From: Candidatus Melainabacteria bacterium
GTDB lineage: Bacteria > Cyanobacteriota > Vampirovibrionia > 2-02-FULL-35-15
Reading direction: 5' to 3'
Assembly (NCBI GenBank): GCA_023250155.1
Contig: JAHFBG010000001.1
Span: 311,131-375,130, forward strand
DNA length: 64,000 nucleotides
Positions within the stretch are counted from its first letter, which is position 1, and each line of letters starts with the position of its first letter. This document shows, piece after piece, positions 17,807-25,544 of this stretch. Made by a program: the position numbers and the translations under genes. The notes beneath the pieces are model-generated. The model was given only the letters and a program-made list of their open reading frames with translations, did not search any database and was not told the DNA's origin.

Positions 17807-19030
17807 ATGATATCAATCAGTGCAATAACAAGAGAAATTGCAACAAGTGCTACTGTTGCTGTAACAGACTTAATTTCCAGTGGCAATTCAAAAGCTATTG
17901 GTGCATTGCTTGAAAGAAATGACAAGCCTGCTCAGGAGATATATACAAAAATATTGCATGATGAAGGACTTGAACCAATGTGGGAAACCTTCTTTTGTTC
18001 AATACTAACAAAAATATCCAAAGTGCTTACTCCAAATGTTCCTGAACAAATTGCAATGATTCCTGGAAAGCTGATTGGTGCAGCGTGGCACTGGGCAATT
18101 ACAAGTGAGCAAAGTACAAACAAAGAAATACTAAACGATGTTGAGAATGGTGAGATCTGTGCTAGAAACAGTGAAGTTAAAGAAGGCAATGTTTTTACAA
18201 AATTTTATAACAATGTTGTAAAAGGGCCATCTGATTATGTCCTTAATCTCTTGGGAATGAGAGAAACAAATCCAAACTTTTTGTTGTATGGTCTTTCCCA
18301 AGTAGGCTTGTTTGGACTTACTAGCTTGGGTTTAAAAACTACAGAGGCAGAAGAAAATCTCCCAGGCGTAAATCTTGATTCTGATGAGTCATTACTGAAA
18401 AACATTTGGAGAGGATTGGGTTATACATGTATAGAACAAGCTACATATGCAATGTCACAAGCTACAAGATTTTATACTGATTTTAAAGATGAATTTAAAA
18501 CTAATGCAATTGCTAAAACATTGGCAAACGTTGTCAATGAAAGGTTTTTCCCTGGCCATATAATTTCAGGAATTGCAGCTTCACTCTCTACATATTGTTT
18601 TGGAAAAATAATTCCAAAAACAACGGCAGCAGCACTTGCTGAATTCCCGATGATGTTATTTAACAGAGTTGTAAATTGTAGAAGAAGAAGAGCTACTAAA
18701 GATGCAGTTGATGAGAATAACAATATAATTAAAAATCATAGGTTTCAAGGTGGTACTTTCGATAAGGTGTTAGATTGCTGCGACTATATATTTGATCCTT
18801 GTAGGAATAAACTACTAGATGTAATAACCTCAATCTTCCGTGGAAATACAGATGCAGTAACTTTTAAAGAAGAATTAACTAACTCTTTTAATATCGATAA
18901 AGAACAAATCAGAAAGCACTATAGGCAAGAGAGAGAAAGAAAACAATTATTAGAAGATAAGAAGGCTCAGATATCAGATGCTTCACAAGTTCAGGTTGTA
19001 CCTACTGTTCAAGTCGCTCCTGCACATTGA
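17807..19030 (+). CDS. Hypothetical protein, 407 aa, possibly membrane associated
   Basis: I do not recognise this protein. There is no classical signal peptide. Several moderately hydrophobic helices occur (IAMIPGKLIGAAWHWAI, LLYGLSQVGLFGLTSLGL, IISGIAASLSTYCFGKI), so membrane association is possible. A Cys-containing region (NRVVNCRRRRATK, DKVLDCCDYIFDPCRNKL) and a charged helical C-terminus (EQIRKHYRQERERKQLLEDK) follow, with a low-complexity Gln/Val/Pro tail. No convincing Shine-Dalgarno precedes the ATG. Confidence 0.55.
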   Translation: MISISAITREIATSATVAVTDLISSGNSKAIGALLERNDKPAQEIYTKILHDEGLEPMWETFFCSILTKISKVLTPNVPEQIAMIPGKLIGAAWHWAITSEQSTNKEILNDVENGEICARNSEVKEGNVFTKFYNNVVKGPSDYVLNLLGMRETNPNFLLYGLSQVGLFGLTSLGLKTTEAEENLPGVNLDSDESLLKNIWRGLGYTCIEQATYAMSQATRFYTDFKDEFKTNAIAKTLANVVNERFFPGHIISGIAASLSTYCFGKIIPKTTAAALAEFPMMLFNRVVNCRRRRATKDAVDENNNIIKNHRFQGGTFDKVLDCCDYIFDPCRNKLLDVITSIFRGNTDAVTFKEELTNSFNIDKEQIRKHYRQERERKQLLEDKKAQISDASQVQVVPTVQVAPAH

Positions 19031-19099
19031 ATGTAGGACATTTATCTGACATATGAAAGCTTAAAAAAATTTAATATTTTTATTAACTTGGAGTTAACC

Positions 19100-19153
19100 A
19101 TGGGCCTATTAAATAAGGCATATCTCATTAAGCATGGATATGCAGGAGGATAG
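19100..19153 (+). CDS. 17-codon upstream ORF before the 95-aa gene
   Basis: ATG at 19100 follows TTGGAGTTAACC. The frame reads MGLLNKAYLIKHGYAGG and stops two bases before the next ATG at 19156. The last codons contain GGAGGA, the Shine-Dalgarno of the following gene, so translating this peptide would occupy that site and couple or regulate the downstream gene. The same design recurs at 60647-60703. Confidence 0.4.
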   Translation: MGLLNKAYLIKHGYAGG

Positions 19154-19155
19154 AC

Positions 19156-19443
19156 ATGGATACGTCACCATTAATACAAAAATCGTTTGAAGTAGATGTT
19201 GCTAAGAAGTATGAGCAAGTTGAAAAGAAAGCTAACCAAGCAATCCAATCATTTGCCAATTTAGTAAATGAACTATCAACAATGAAACAGCTAAGTACTG
19301 GAACTAAAGCTAAAGAGCAAATAGTTAGGTTAACAGGGGAATTAAATAATTCATCTGTCTTTTTTGCAAAGATGATAGGTGAAGAATTAAGTAAACTTCA
19401 TAATATAGTTAATACTGAGCCATCTGTTGAAAAACAAGTCTAG
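19156..19443 (+). CDS. Small helical hypothetical protein, 95 aa
   Basis: A strong AGGAGG lies before the ATG. The product is soluble and almost entirely helical (AKKYEQVEKKANQAIQSFAN, KAKEQIVRLTGELNNSSVFF) with heptad-like spacing, suggesting a small coiled-coil protein. The family is unknown. A strong hairpin-plus-T-run terminator follows at 19465, so the gene ends its own transcript. Confidence 0.6.
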   Translation: MDTSPLIQKSFEVDVAKKYEQVEKKANQAIQSFANLVNELSTMKQLSTGTKAKEQIVRLTGELNNSSVFFAKMIGEELSKLHNIVNTEPSVEKQV

Positions 19444-19464
19444 GTTAGAAAATTATAAAAGTTA

Positions 19465-19515
19465 AATAGAGAGATATAAGGTTAATAGATACCTTAGATC
19501 TCTCTATTGCTTTTT
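19465..19515 (+). terminator. Rho-independent terminator
   Basis: AATAGAGAGATATAAGGT (19465-19482) pairs with ACCTTAGATCTCTCTATT (19491-19508) with one mismatch, and GC plus a run of five T follows. It ends the transcript of the 95-aa gene. Its downstream edge lies just before coaD. Confidence 0.88.
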
Positions 19516-19533
19516 ATTGATATATTAATAAGA

Positions 19534-20022
19534 ATGAAAGCTTTATATCCAGGAAGTTTTGATCCAATAACCAATGGTCATGTAGATGTAATAAAAAGAA
19601 TTACAAGAATATATGATGATTTGATTATTGCTGTTTTATCTAATCAGGATAAGACCGTTTATATTCCATTACAGGATAGGGTTAAGCTTATTCGACAATC
19701 ATTAAAAGGGATGAAAAATATATCAATTGAAACCTTTAGTGGTTTAACAGTGGATTATGCTAAATCTAAGAATGTAGATGTAATCATTAGAGGTTTAAGG
19801 GCTCCTTCGGATTTTGAATATGAGCTTGAAATGTCACAAATAAATTATTTTTTATCAAAAGGGCTAGAAACCATTTTTATTATGACTAATCCAAAATTTT
19901 CATTTATTAGGTCAAGCAGAATTAAGGAAGTAGCTATTTTAGGTGGGAATGTAAAGGAATTTGTACCCTTACCTGTTTATAAGTATCTATACCAAAAAAT
20001 TAGAAAAAGACCAAATATGTAG
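19534..20022 (+). CDS. coaD: Phosphopantetheine adenylyltransferase
   Basis: The ATG at 19534 is chosen over an upstream TTG (19507) because the family begins MKALYPGSFDPITNGH. Other motifs are DVIIRGLRAPSDFEYE, MSQINYFL and SFIRSSRIKEVAILGG. At 162 residues it is full length. CoaD transfers AMP from ATP to 4'-phosphopantetheine, the penultimate step of coenzyme A synthesis. The upstream part of the longer reading frame lies in the terminator of the previous gene, which supports the later start. Confidence 0.95.
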   Translation: MKALYPGSFDPITNGHVDVIKRITRIYDDLIIAVLSNQDKTVYIPLQDRVKLIRQSLKGMKNISIETFSGLTVDYAKSKNVDVIIRGLRAPSDFEYELEMSQINYFLSKGLETIFIMTNPKFSFIRSSRIKEVAILGGNVKEFVPLPVYKYLYQKIRKRPNM

Positions 20023-20122
20023 TTTAAGACATAAGCTTAAAATATGCTACCCTCTTTTTTACATAATTGTTCAAGTGTATAATTAAATCTCTAGTATATA
20101 AAGTTATAAGGAACAAAATAAT

Positions 20123-20743
20123 ATGAGCATATATAAATTAATCGATCGCTTAGGTTTAGTAGTTGAAGAATCTCCTTCAGTACCTTGGACATCACTTAAG
20201 CTTGTTAACATTGAAAAATTTTATGATCAACTAGAGCTTGTTATGTCAAAGCTTCCTCAAGAAATAAAAGAAGCCACCTCAATCTTAAATCAAAAAGAAG
20301 AAATTATAAATCAATCACAAGGAAAAGCAGAGAAGGTTTTAAAAGAAGCACAAAAACAAGCTGATGAACTTCTTGAAAGTGCTCAGTATAAGGTTGATCG
20401 CATGGTAAAAGACTCTGAAATCTTAAAAAAGATTGAACAAGAAGCAGAACAAATTAAACGCTCAATTTTACAAGAAGCAGAAGAACTAAGAATGAAAGCA
20501 CTTAAAGAGTCGGAAGAAATGCGTAAGAGAGCTTATGAAGAAGCTGAAGAAATAAGACTTGGTGCTGATCAATATGCTGAAACTGTTTTACTAAGCTTAG
20601 ATCAAGACTTAAGCTCAGCTCTTTCTACTGTAAGAAATGGTCAAAAACAGTTGGTTTCTAAGTCCACAAGTAAAAAATATTCTAATTCATCTGCAGTTCA
20701 ATCCTATTCTAATGGTAGAGACAAAGAAACTGCTATAGTTTAG
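20123..20743 (+). CDS. DivIVA/AtpF-like coiled-coil protein
   Basis: After a conserved opening (IYKLIDRLGLVVEESPSVPW), residues about 45-185 are one long coiled coil rich in Glu, Lys and Gln with hendecad-like Ala spacing (EAEQIKRSILQEAEELRMKA). A Ser-rich tail follows. Similar proteins, often annotated as ATP synthase subunit B-like or DivIVA-like, occur next to coaD in several phyla, and the order is kept here. Function is not established; a cell-division or envelope scaffold is likely. The ATG follows TAAGGAACAAAATA, a fair Shine-Dalgarno. Confidence 0.72.
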   Translation: MSIYKLIDRLGLVVEESPSVPWTSLKLVNIEKFYDQLELVMSKLPQEIKEATSILNQKEEIINQSQGKAEKVLKEAQKQADELLESAQYKVDRMVKDSEILKKIEQEAEQIKRSILQEAEELRMKALKESEEMRKRAYEEAEEIRLGADQYAETVLLSLDQDLSSALSTVRNGQKQLVSKSTSKKYSNSSAVQSYSNGRDKETAIV

Positions 20744-20757
20744 TTTTGAGATAAGTT

Positions 20758-21621
20758 TTATTGTTGAGCTAGGCTTCCCCAATGAAATTTTTGTCTGATG
20801 GTCCAATAGAAATCACTTTCTTCCCCAAGTAACCTAATGAGTTTTGCAGTATGAACAGCTCTTGTAATTCTAATTTTTACACCATGTTTGATTTCCAAGG
20901 TTTCTTGCCCATCAATTTGTAAAATAGTGCCTTCATGTGGTCGGTTGAATGTAATAGTGATAATTCTATTGTCAGCTACAATGTGTGGTCTATTTGTAAG
21001 ACTATGAGCACAGATAGGGACGATTTCAACTCCCTTAATCTCTGGATCCATAACGGCACCACCTGCAGAAAGTGCATAAGCAGTAGATCCTGTGGGGGTG
21101 GATATTATTAATCCGTCAGCAATGTAATCTGCAACAGGTCTATTGTCTACGTTTAATGTCATATGTACCATTTTGTAGCTGGTACCACGATTGATAACAA
21201 TATCATTTAGAGCAAACATTGGACCTTGCTCACTGTTTAAAGGATCAGAGCTTAAAATATAGCCACATAACATTGCTCTTTCTTCAATTCTAAACTCATT
21301 GTTTAAGACCTTATCAAGAAGTTCTAGTGCATGTGTTGGTCTACCTTCTGTTAAAAACCCAAGATGCCCGGTATTTACTCCAAACATTGGTATACCTTTA
21401 GGAGCAAGTATTCTACTGGCGCCTAATAGGGTTCCATCTCCACCAAGAATCAATGCAAAGTCAAGTGAATCTTTCAAAAATTGCCAATCACTATTTTCAG
21501 TTCCTACTTTTCCTCTCCAGGTACTTACAGCTTTTGAATGCAAATGTTTTTCTATCTTTTCAATAATCTCAAGATTTTCTTTTCGGCTAGGATTGTAAAT
21601 TATTCCAACTCTTTTACTCAT
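20758..21621 (-). CDS. nadK: NAD kinase
   Basis: The diacylglycerol-kinase-like GGDGTLLGASR motif, then VNTGHLGFLTEG, RAMLCGYI, ALNDIVINRG, DGLIISTPTGSTAYALSAGG and IVPICAHSL define NAD kinase. It makes NADP from NAD and ATP. The 287-residue length is normal. It lies 13 bp downstream of tlyA on the same strand and is probably co-transcribed with it; this order is common in bacteria. Confidence 0.96.
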   Translation of the reverse strand: MSKRVGIIYNPSRKENLEIIEKIEKHLHSKAVSTWRGKVGTENSDWQFLKDSLDFALILGGDGTLLGASRILAPKGIPMFGVNTGHLGFLTEGRPTHALELLDKVLNNEFRIEERAMLCGYILSSDPLNSEQGPMFALNDIVINRGTSYKMVHMTLNVDNRPVADYIADGLIISTPTGSTAYALSAGGAVMDPEIKGVEIVPICAHSLTNRPHIVADNRIITITFNRPHEGTILQIDGQETLEIKHGVKIRITRAVHTAKLIRLLGEESDFYWTIRQKFHWGSLAQQ

Positions 21622-21634
21622 TATTTGTTTTTAT

Positions 21635-22486
21635 TTAAACCCCTTGTTTTGCACTAAATCGTCTATGTGCTTCTTCAACTATATGATTAATTGTTTCTTC
21701 AGTAACATGACCTGTATCTGATTCATTGAATGTTATGTCAAACCAAAACTCTATATTACCAGCACTACCGGTGATTGGTGAATAAGTAACACCTCTAGTA
21801 TATAGCCCAATGTTTGCAATGTTTTCAATATATCCAAGTAATAATGCTCTATGAACGTCTTTATCTCTAATAATACCTTTTTTCCCGACCTCACTTTTTA
21901 AAGCCTCAAATTGTGGTTTGAATAAAGTTAATAAATGTGTTTGTTCATTTTGTTCTATAAGATCAAGAATAGGTTTGAAAACTTTAGATAGTGAAATGAA
22001 TGATAAGTCAATAGCGCATATTTCTGCTTTAGTTTCATCTTGTTTATATAACTTTTCAGGCATTAAGTAGCGAACATTTGTTCGTTCTAATAAAATAACT
22101 CTTGGATCTTTTCTTAATCCCCAGTCAAATTGTCCATAGCCAACATCAACTGCATAAACCTTTTTGGCACCACGTTTTAACAAGCAATCAGTAAAACCGC
22201 CTGTTGATGTCCCAATATCTAAACAGATTTTATCTAGTACACTAATCTCAAAATATCCAAGTGCTCCTTCAAGCTTGATCCCACCACGACCTACATATGG
22301 ATTGCTGGTAAATAAAACAGTAATTTCAGAACCTATTTCCACAAATGTACCAGGTTTAGTAACCTTATCCTTATCGACTAAAATTGCACCTTGAATTATC
22401 GCTGATCTTGCTTGCTCTCTTGATGGAAATAACTGCTTTTCTAGAAGAAGTGAATCCAGTCGCATCTTTTGTTTTTTAGGAGGCAT
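21635..22486 (-). CDS. tlyA: TlyA family rRNA 2'-O-methyltransferase
   Basis: An S4 RNA-binding domain (about 8-70: RLDSLLLEKQLFPSREQARS) is followed by an FtsJ/RrmJ methyltransferase domain with the SAM motif CLDIGTSTGGFTDCLLKRGA, AVDVGYGQ and the catalytic region LFKPQFEALKSEVGKKGIIR. TlyA methylates 16S and 23S rRNA in some bacteria and was earlier called a hemolysin. Length is 283 residues, with all four blocks present. First gene of the tlyA-nadK unit. Confidence 0.93.
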   Translation of the reverse strand: MPPKKQKMRLDSLLLEKQLFPSREQARSAIIQGAILVDKDKVTKPGTFVEIGSEITVLFTSNPYVGRGGIKLEGALGYFEISVLDKICLDIGTSTGGFTDCLLKRGAKKVYAVDVGYGQFDWGLRKDPRVILLERTNVRYLMPEKLYKQDETKAEICAIDLSFISLSKVFKPILDLIEQNEQTHLLTLFKPQFEALKSEVGKKGIIRDKDVHRALLLGYIENIANIGLYTRGVTYSPITGSAGNIEFWFDITFNESDTGHVTEETINHIVEEAHRRFSAKQGV

Positions 22487-22510
22487 GTATAGATTATAGA
22501 CTATATATTG

Positions 22511-23608
22511 TTATGCTACTGAGATTTTTACATCAAAAAGTTTATCTAAGATACTGTCAACTGTATTTTTATCTAATTTTATTTTGTTTAGAACTGTATA
22601 TCTATCCTCTCTTGTTTGTGGTGCATGGAGAATAGCATTTGTTAATTGTTCTTTTGTCAATCCTAATAAAACTAAGTTAGTAGGTAAACCCAAGTATCTA
22701 AAAACTGCTCTGTATTCGTGAAAAGCATGTTTTGATATTAATCCCAATTCATATCTTATAAACATTGTAATGTACATTCCAAAAGCAACCTGAATACCAT
22801 GTGGTTTAGTAATGCCATAAAGCTCATCTATAGAGTGACTTAAAAGATGTTCTGCTCCGCTTGCTGGTCTGCTTGTACCAGCTATTTCCATAGCAATGCC
22901 AGATAGTGCAAGAGCTTCAACAATAGTTTTTAAGTTGTCCTGTATAAACTGTTCTTTCTTTTTATGCATCAATATATATGATTTGGCTTCTGAAAAGACC
23001 GTTAGGGCTGCATGCTTGGATATCATAACTGCATAGTCATCAATTTCTTCATTCTTTTCAGCATGTGCTAATTTCCAATCCTCTATAGCAGATAAGTTGG
23101 ATAAAAGATCTCCTATTCCACTGATAATACTTTCTTCATTTGCTTTTTGAATGATATGTAATGGGACAAATAATGCAGCAGGAATTGTTGCACCAAGGCT
23201 TTTATATTTGTTTTGTTTTTCTTTCAAAACAGCTACAGGAGAACATATTCCATCGTTTGAAATAGAAGTAGGAATGCTGACACAAGAAAGCTTGTTTACA
23301 TGAGCTGTATATTTGGCAATGTCAATTACCTTACCTCCACCAACACCAACTACAAGATCAAAATTGTCTAATGAAAGCTGGTTTACATAGGACACTGATG
23401 GATTGACAATTTGAAAGGTCTTTAGCTTTTCAACTTTGTGAAATAGTTTCATTTCTAAATCATTAGTGATTAGGTGATTAGGAGTTTTTGATGTCATTAG
23501 TGCTACTTTTGAACAACCCAACTCCTGGATAAAACTAAGAAGTTCTTCAAACACCTCATCATTTGTGTTTAAGATACGTAGTTTATATGGTATGTTGATT
23601 TGATTCAT
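22511..23608 (-). CDS. Iron-containing alcohol dehydrogenase family, sn-glycerol-1-phosphate dehydrogenase-like
   Basis: The 365-residue protein has the NAD-binding VVGVGGGKVIDIAKYTAH and the Asn-rich SIPTSISNDGICSPVAV typical of the glycerol-1-phosphate dehydrogenase (EgsA/AraM) branch. The metal ligands are likely His in GAEHLLSHSI and GITKPHGIQVAFG. Known members reduce DHAP to sn-glycerol-1-phosphate. Its ATG overlaps the stop of the nucleotidyltransferase gene by one base (TAATG), so the two are translationally coupled and probably act in one pathway. Exact substrate is inferred. Confidence 0.75.
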   Translation of the reverse strand: MNQINIPYKLRILNTNDEVFEELLSFIQELGCSKVALMTSKTPNHLITNDLEMKLFHKVEKLKTFQIVNPSVSYVNQLSLDNFDLVVGVGGGKVIDIAKYTAHVNKLSCVSIPTSISNDGICSPVAVLKEKQNKYKSLGATIPAALFVPLHIIQKANEESIISGIGDLLSNLSAIEDWKLAHAEKNEEIDDYAVMISKHAALTVFSEAKSYILMHKKKEQFIQDNLKTIVEALALSGIAMEIAGTSRPASGAEHLLSHSIDELYGITKPHGIQVAFGMYITMFIRYELGLISKHAFHEYRAVFRYLGLPTNLVLLGLTKEQLTNAILHAPQTREDRYTVLNKIKLDKNTVDSILDKLFDVKISVA

Positions 23609-24354
23609 TATTTCACTGATACTTTTTGTATTTCATTAGCTATTTCTAAAGCATGTTTATAATCCTCATATGTATCGACTTCAGTCCAGAGCTTTCCAAG
23701 TGTAGAACATGGATAAACTTTAACTTTGCTTAAAATGTTATCTAATGCATCTTCATAGTACAAATCAAACTTTTTACTTTTAATATTTTTCTCAAGTGAT
23801 TCTAAAAACTTAACCCTCTCAAGTCCTTTTAAGGACATCATTCCAATATATTCTCCAAAAGAACCTTTATTAGCTATATGCTTACTGATTTTTTTTATCT
23901 CATTAGATGAGGTGATTTGAACCTTCATATCTTCCTCAATAAGTTCTTTTGTATCATCAATGACTAAATAGGATTTGTCTTCTGTGTTAAGTACTAAATT
24001 GCTTAATATATCAGGGTGAAAAATAATATCTGAATTAAGCAGAATAGTTTCATCATCCCAAATCTCTTTTGCAAGGTATGCTGAATAGATATTGTTATAA
24101 GTACTATATTTATCATTAAAGATAAATTGAAAATAAAATGTATTTGACCAATGGCATCTAATATGGTTTACAAGTTTTTCATGAGCAAATCCTGTTACAA
24201 AAATAATCTCATTGATCCCATTATCTTTTAATGCTTGTAAGGAGAAATCTAAAATTGTACTCTTTCCAATTGATAATAAACACTTAGGAGTATCTTTAGT
24301 AAGTTCATTTAGTCTCTTACCAACTCCAGCTGCAAGTATTAATGCCTTTTTCAT
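23608..24354 (-). CDS. Nucleotidyltransferase, phosphocholine cytidylyltransferase-like
   Basis: The 248 residues begin with the sugar-nucleotide transferase signature MKKALILAAGVGKRLNELTK, then PKCLLSIGKSTILDF, a metal-binding LNSDIIF and a late YYEDALDNIL and LWTEVDTYEDY, the pattern of LicC-type and related MobA-like NTP transferases. It would activate a phosphorylated small alcohol with CTP. Coupling to the glycerol-1-phosphate dehydrogenase-like gene suggests the substrate could be glycerol-1-phosphate, giving a CDP-glycerol-type donor; this is inference. Confidence 0.72.
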   Translation of the reverse strand: MKKALILAAGVGKRLNELTKDTPKCLLSIGKSTILDFSLQALKDNGINEIIFVTGFAHEKLVNHIRCHWSNTFYFQFIFNDKYSTYNNIYSAYLAKEIWDDETILLNSDIIFHPDILSNLVLNTEDKSYLVIDDTKELIEEDMKVQITSSNEIKKISKHIANKGSFGEYIGMMSLKGLERVKFLESLEKNIKSKKFDLYYEDALDNILSKVKVYPCSTLGKLWTEVDTYEDYKHALEIANEIQKVSVK

Positions 24355-24466
24355 AAGATTATGCTAGCACAAGAAATCTTTCTTTCTAGACCTATAATAA
24401 TAGATTAATTTTTAATGTTTAAGAAATTATAAAGGTTATTTAAAGCATATATTAACCATACTTGGG

Positions 24467-24472
24467 TATAAT
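24467..24472 (+). promoter_or_regulatory. Promoter -10 box of ssrA
   Basis: A consensus TATAAT ends 8 bases before the predicted first base of tmRNA (24481). No good -35 is seen at 17 bp. Confidence 0.65.
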
Positions 24473-24480
24473 TTCTAATT

Positions 24481-24912
24481 GGGGGCGTTTAGATTTGACA
24501 AACCTGAAGGATTCTGAATAGCAAGCAGTGGAAGCTTAGTAACCACTTAAACCAATCCAAGCAAAAAACGAATAACAAATCAAATGTTATTTCTATGTCC
24601 GAATGGAAGAAATCTAAAGCAAATAGCCGCAAGGTTGTTGCTATAGGTGACCATCGTGCTCAAAAACAAGCAGCCTAGTTAATCTAGGATGACATACAGA
24701 GTGTAGGCCTGACTACCCGCTAAAGCTCTGAACAAACTCGGTAGTACAAGTCAGATAGTTTCTTGGTTTAGTAACTGACTTAAGATTAAAACCAACAAAC
24801 CGGCGGGTGTTTGGCCCATTAGTCAGCGGTTCTGATTAAATTTCAAACTAAGCTTGTAGAGGTTCAGAACTATTCATTTTTGGACAGGGGGGGCAGTTCC
24901 TCCTCGCCTCCA
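24481..24912 (+). ncRNA. ssrA: Transfer-messenger RNA (tmRNA)
   Basis: The 5' end GGGGGCG (24481-24487) pairs with CGCCTCC (24905-24911), a 7-bp acceptor stem, followed by A and no encoded CCA. The GGGGGCGTTTAGATTTGAC start and the GGACAGGGGGGGCAGTTCC end are the usual tmRNA flanks, and pseudoknot-like GC segments fill 24690-24840. The open tag frame ends KQAA-stop at 24678. tmRNA rescues stalled ribosomes and tags the peptide for degradation. The exact resume codon is unclear: the frame is open for about 36 codons from 24568, and a GCA at 24619 would give ANSRKVVAIGDHRAQKQAA. The T-loop also departs from the TTCRA consensus. Confidence 0.9.
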
Positions 24913-25045
24913 TTTTCCTCCGCTTGTCGCATCTTCGTTCATTTTATTTTTTCTGGATGAACTACGATGACTCCTCGCTTTACTTCACCTTACGGCGCTC
25001 AGACTTTCGTATATAGAAAGTCTTCGCTTAGAGTAAAATAAGAAC
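24913..25045. other. Junction between ssrA and the accessory region, with a hairpin operator
   Basis: This stretch is less AT-rich than its surroundings. AGACTTTC (25001-25008) and GAAAGTCT (25016-25023) form a perfect stem 22 bp before the antitoxin start, a likely autoregulatory site or leader hairpin. The segment CTTACGGCGCTCAGACTTTCG here resembles the leader of the third beta-propeller gene (about 32714-32760), which suggests a shared origin. Confidence 0.45.
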
Positions 25046-25234
25046 ATGAACATTAAAAATCAAATTCAATTTATATTAAGTTATAATGGCGAGAAAAAGT
25101 TTGCCGTACTTCCTATTGATGTATTTGATAGATTAACTGATATGTATGAAGAACTAGAAGCAATCAAAGCATATGACAAGGCAAAAAATCAAAGGGTAAA
25201 AAAATACCTCTTGATCAAATGTTTAAAGAAGTAA
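25046..25234 (+). CDS. RelB/Phd-type antitoxin, apparent frameshift at its C-terminus
   Basis: The 62-residue product (IQFILSYNGEKKFAVLPIDV, then EELEAIKAYDKAKNQRVKK) is a typical small antitoxin N-terminus. In the next reading frame after the seven-A run at 25198-25204, translation continues as IPLDQMFKEVNEARKNV and stops at 25257, overlapping the toxin start as intact antitoxin genes usually do. So either one A has been lost or the ribosome slips by -1 at A-AAA-AAA. The upstream hairpin at 25001 is a candidate operator. Confidence 0.7.
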   Translation: MNIKNQIQFILSYNGEKKFAVLPIDVFDRLTDMYEELEAIKAYDKAKNQRVKKYLLIKCLKK

Positions 25235-25249
25235 ATGAAGCCAGAAAAA

Positions 25250-25492
25250 ATGTATGAAGTTCAGGTTTTAAAGACAGTTAAAAAGAATCTTGTAGATTTG
25301 CATCCAGAAGTTTATAAGAGAATCACTAAAGCCTTAATAGAAAATCCTAAGCCACAAAACTCACTAAAACTTTCTGGACGAGAAGGTTACAGACTAAGAG
25401 TAGGCGATTACAGAATTATTTATGAAGTAGATGAAATCAATAAAACAGTTTCTGTGCTTGATGTAGGGCACAGAAAAGATGTTTATAGGTAA
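25250..25492 (+). CDS. RelE/ParE-family toxin
   Basis: I place the start at the ATG at 25250 (MYEVQVLKTVKKNL), which overlaps the frameshift-corrected antitoxin stop; an upstream in-frame ATG at 25235 is possible. The fold signature is GREGYRLRVGDYRIIYEVDE and the end SVLDVGHRKDVYR. RelE-type toxins cleave mRNA in the ribosomal A site when released from the antitoxin. Family residues (Arg and Tyr near the end) are present, so it looks intact. Confidence 0.85.
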   Translation: MYEVQVLKTVKKNLVDLHPEVYKRITKALIENPKPQNSLKLSGREGYRLRVGDYRIIYEVDEINKTVSVLDVGHRKDVYR

Positions 25493-25544
25493 CCTTTATT
25501 TTGTAAGTCCAGCTTATAAAATATTAGGTATACTGGAAAATACT

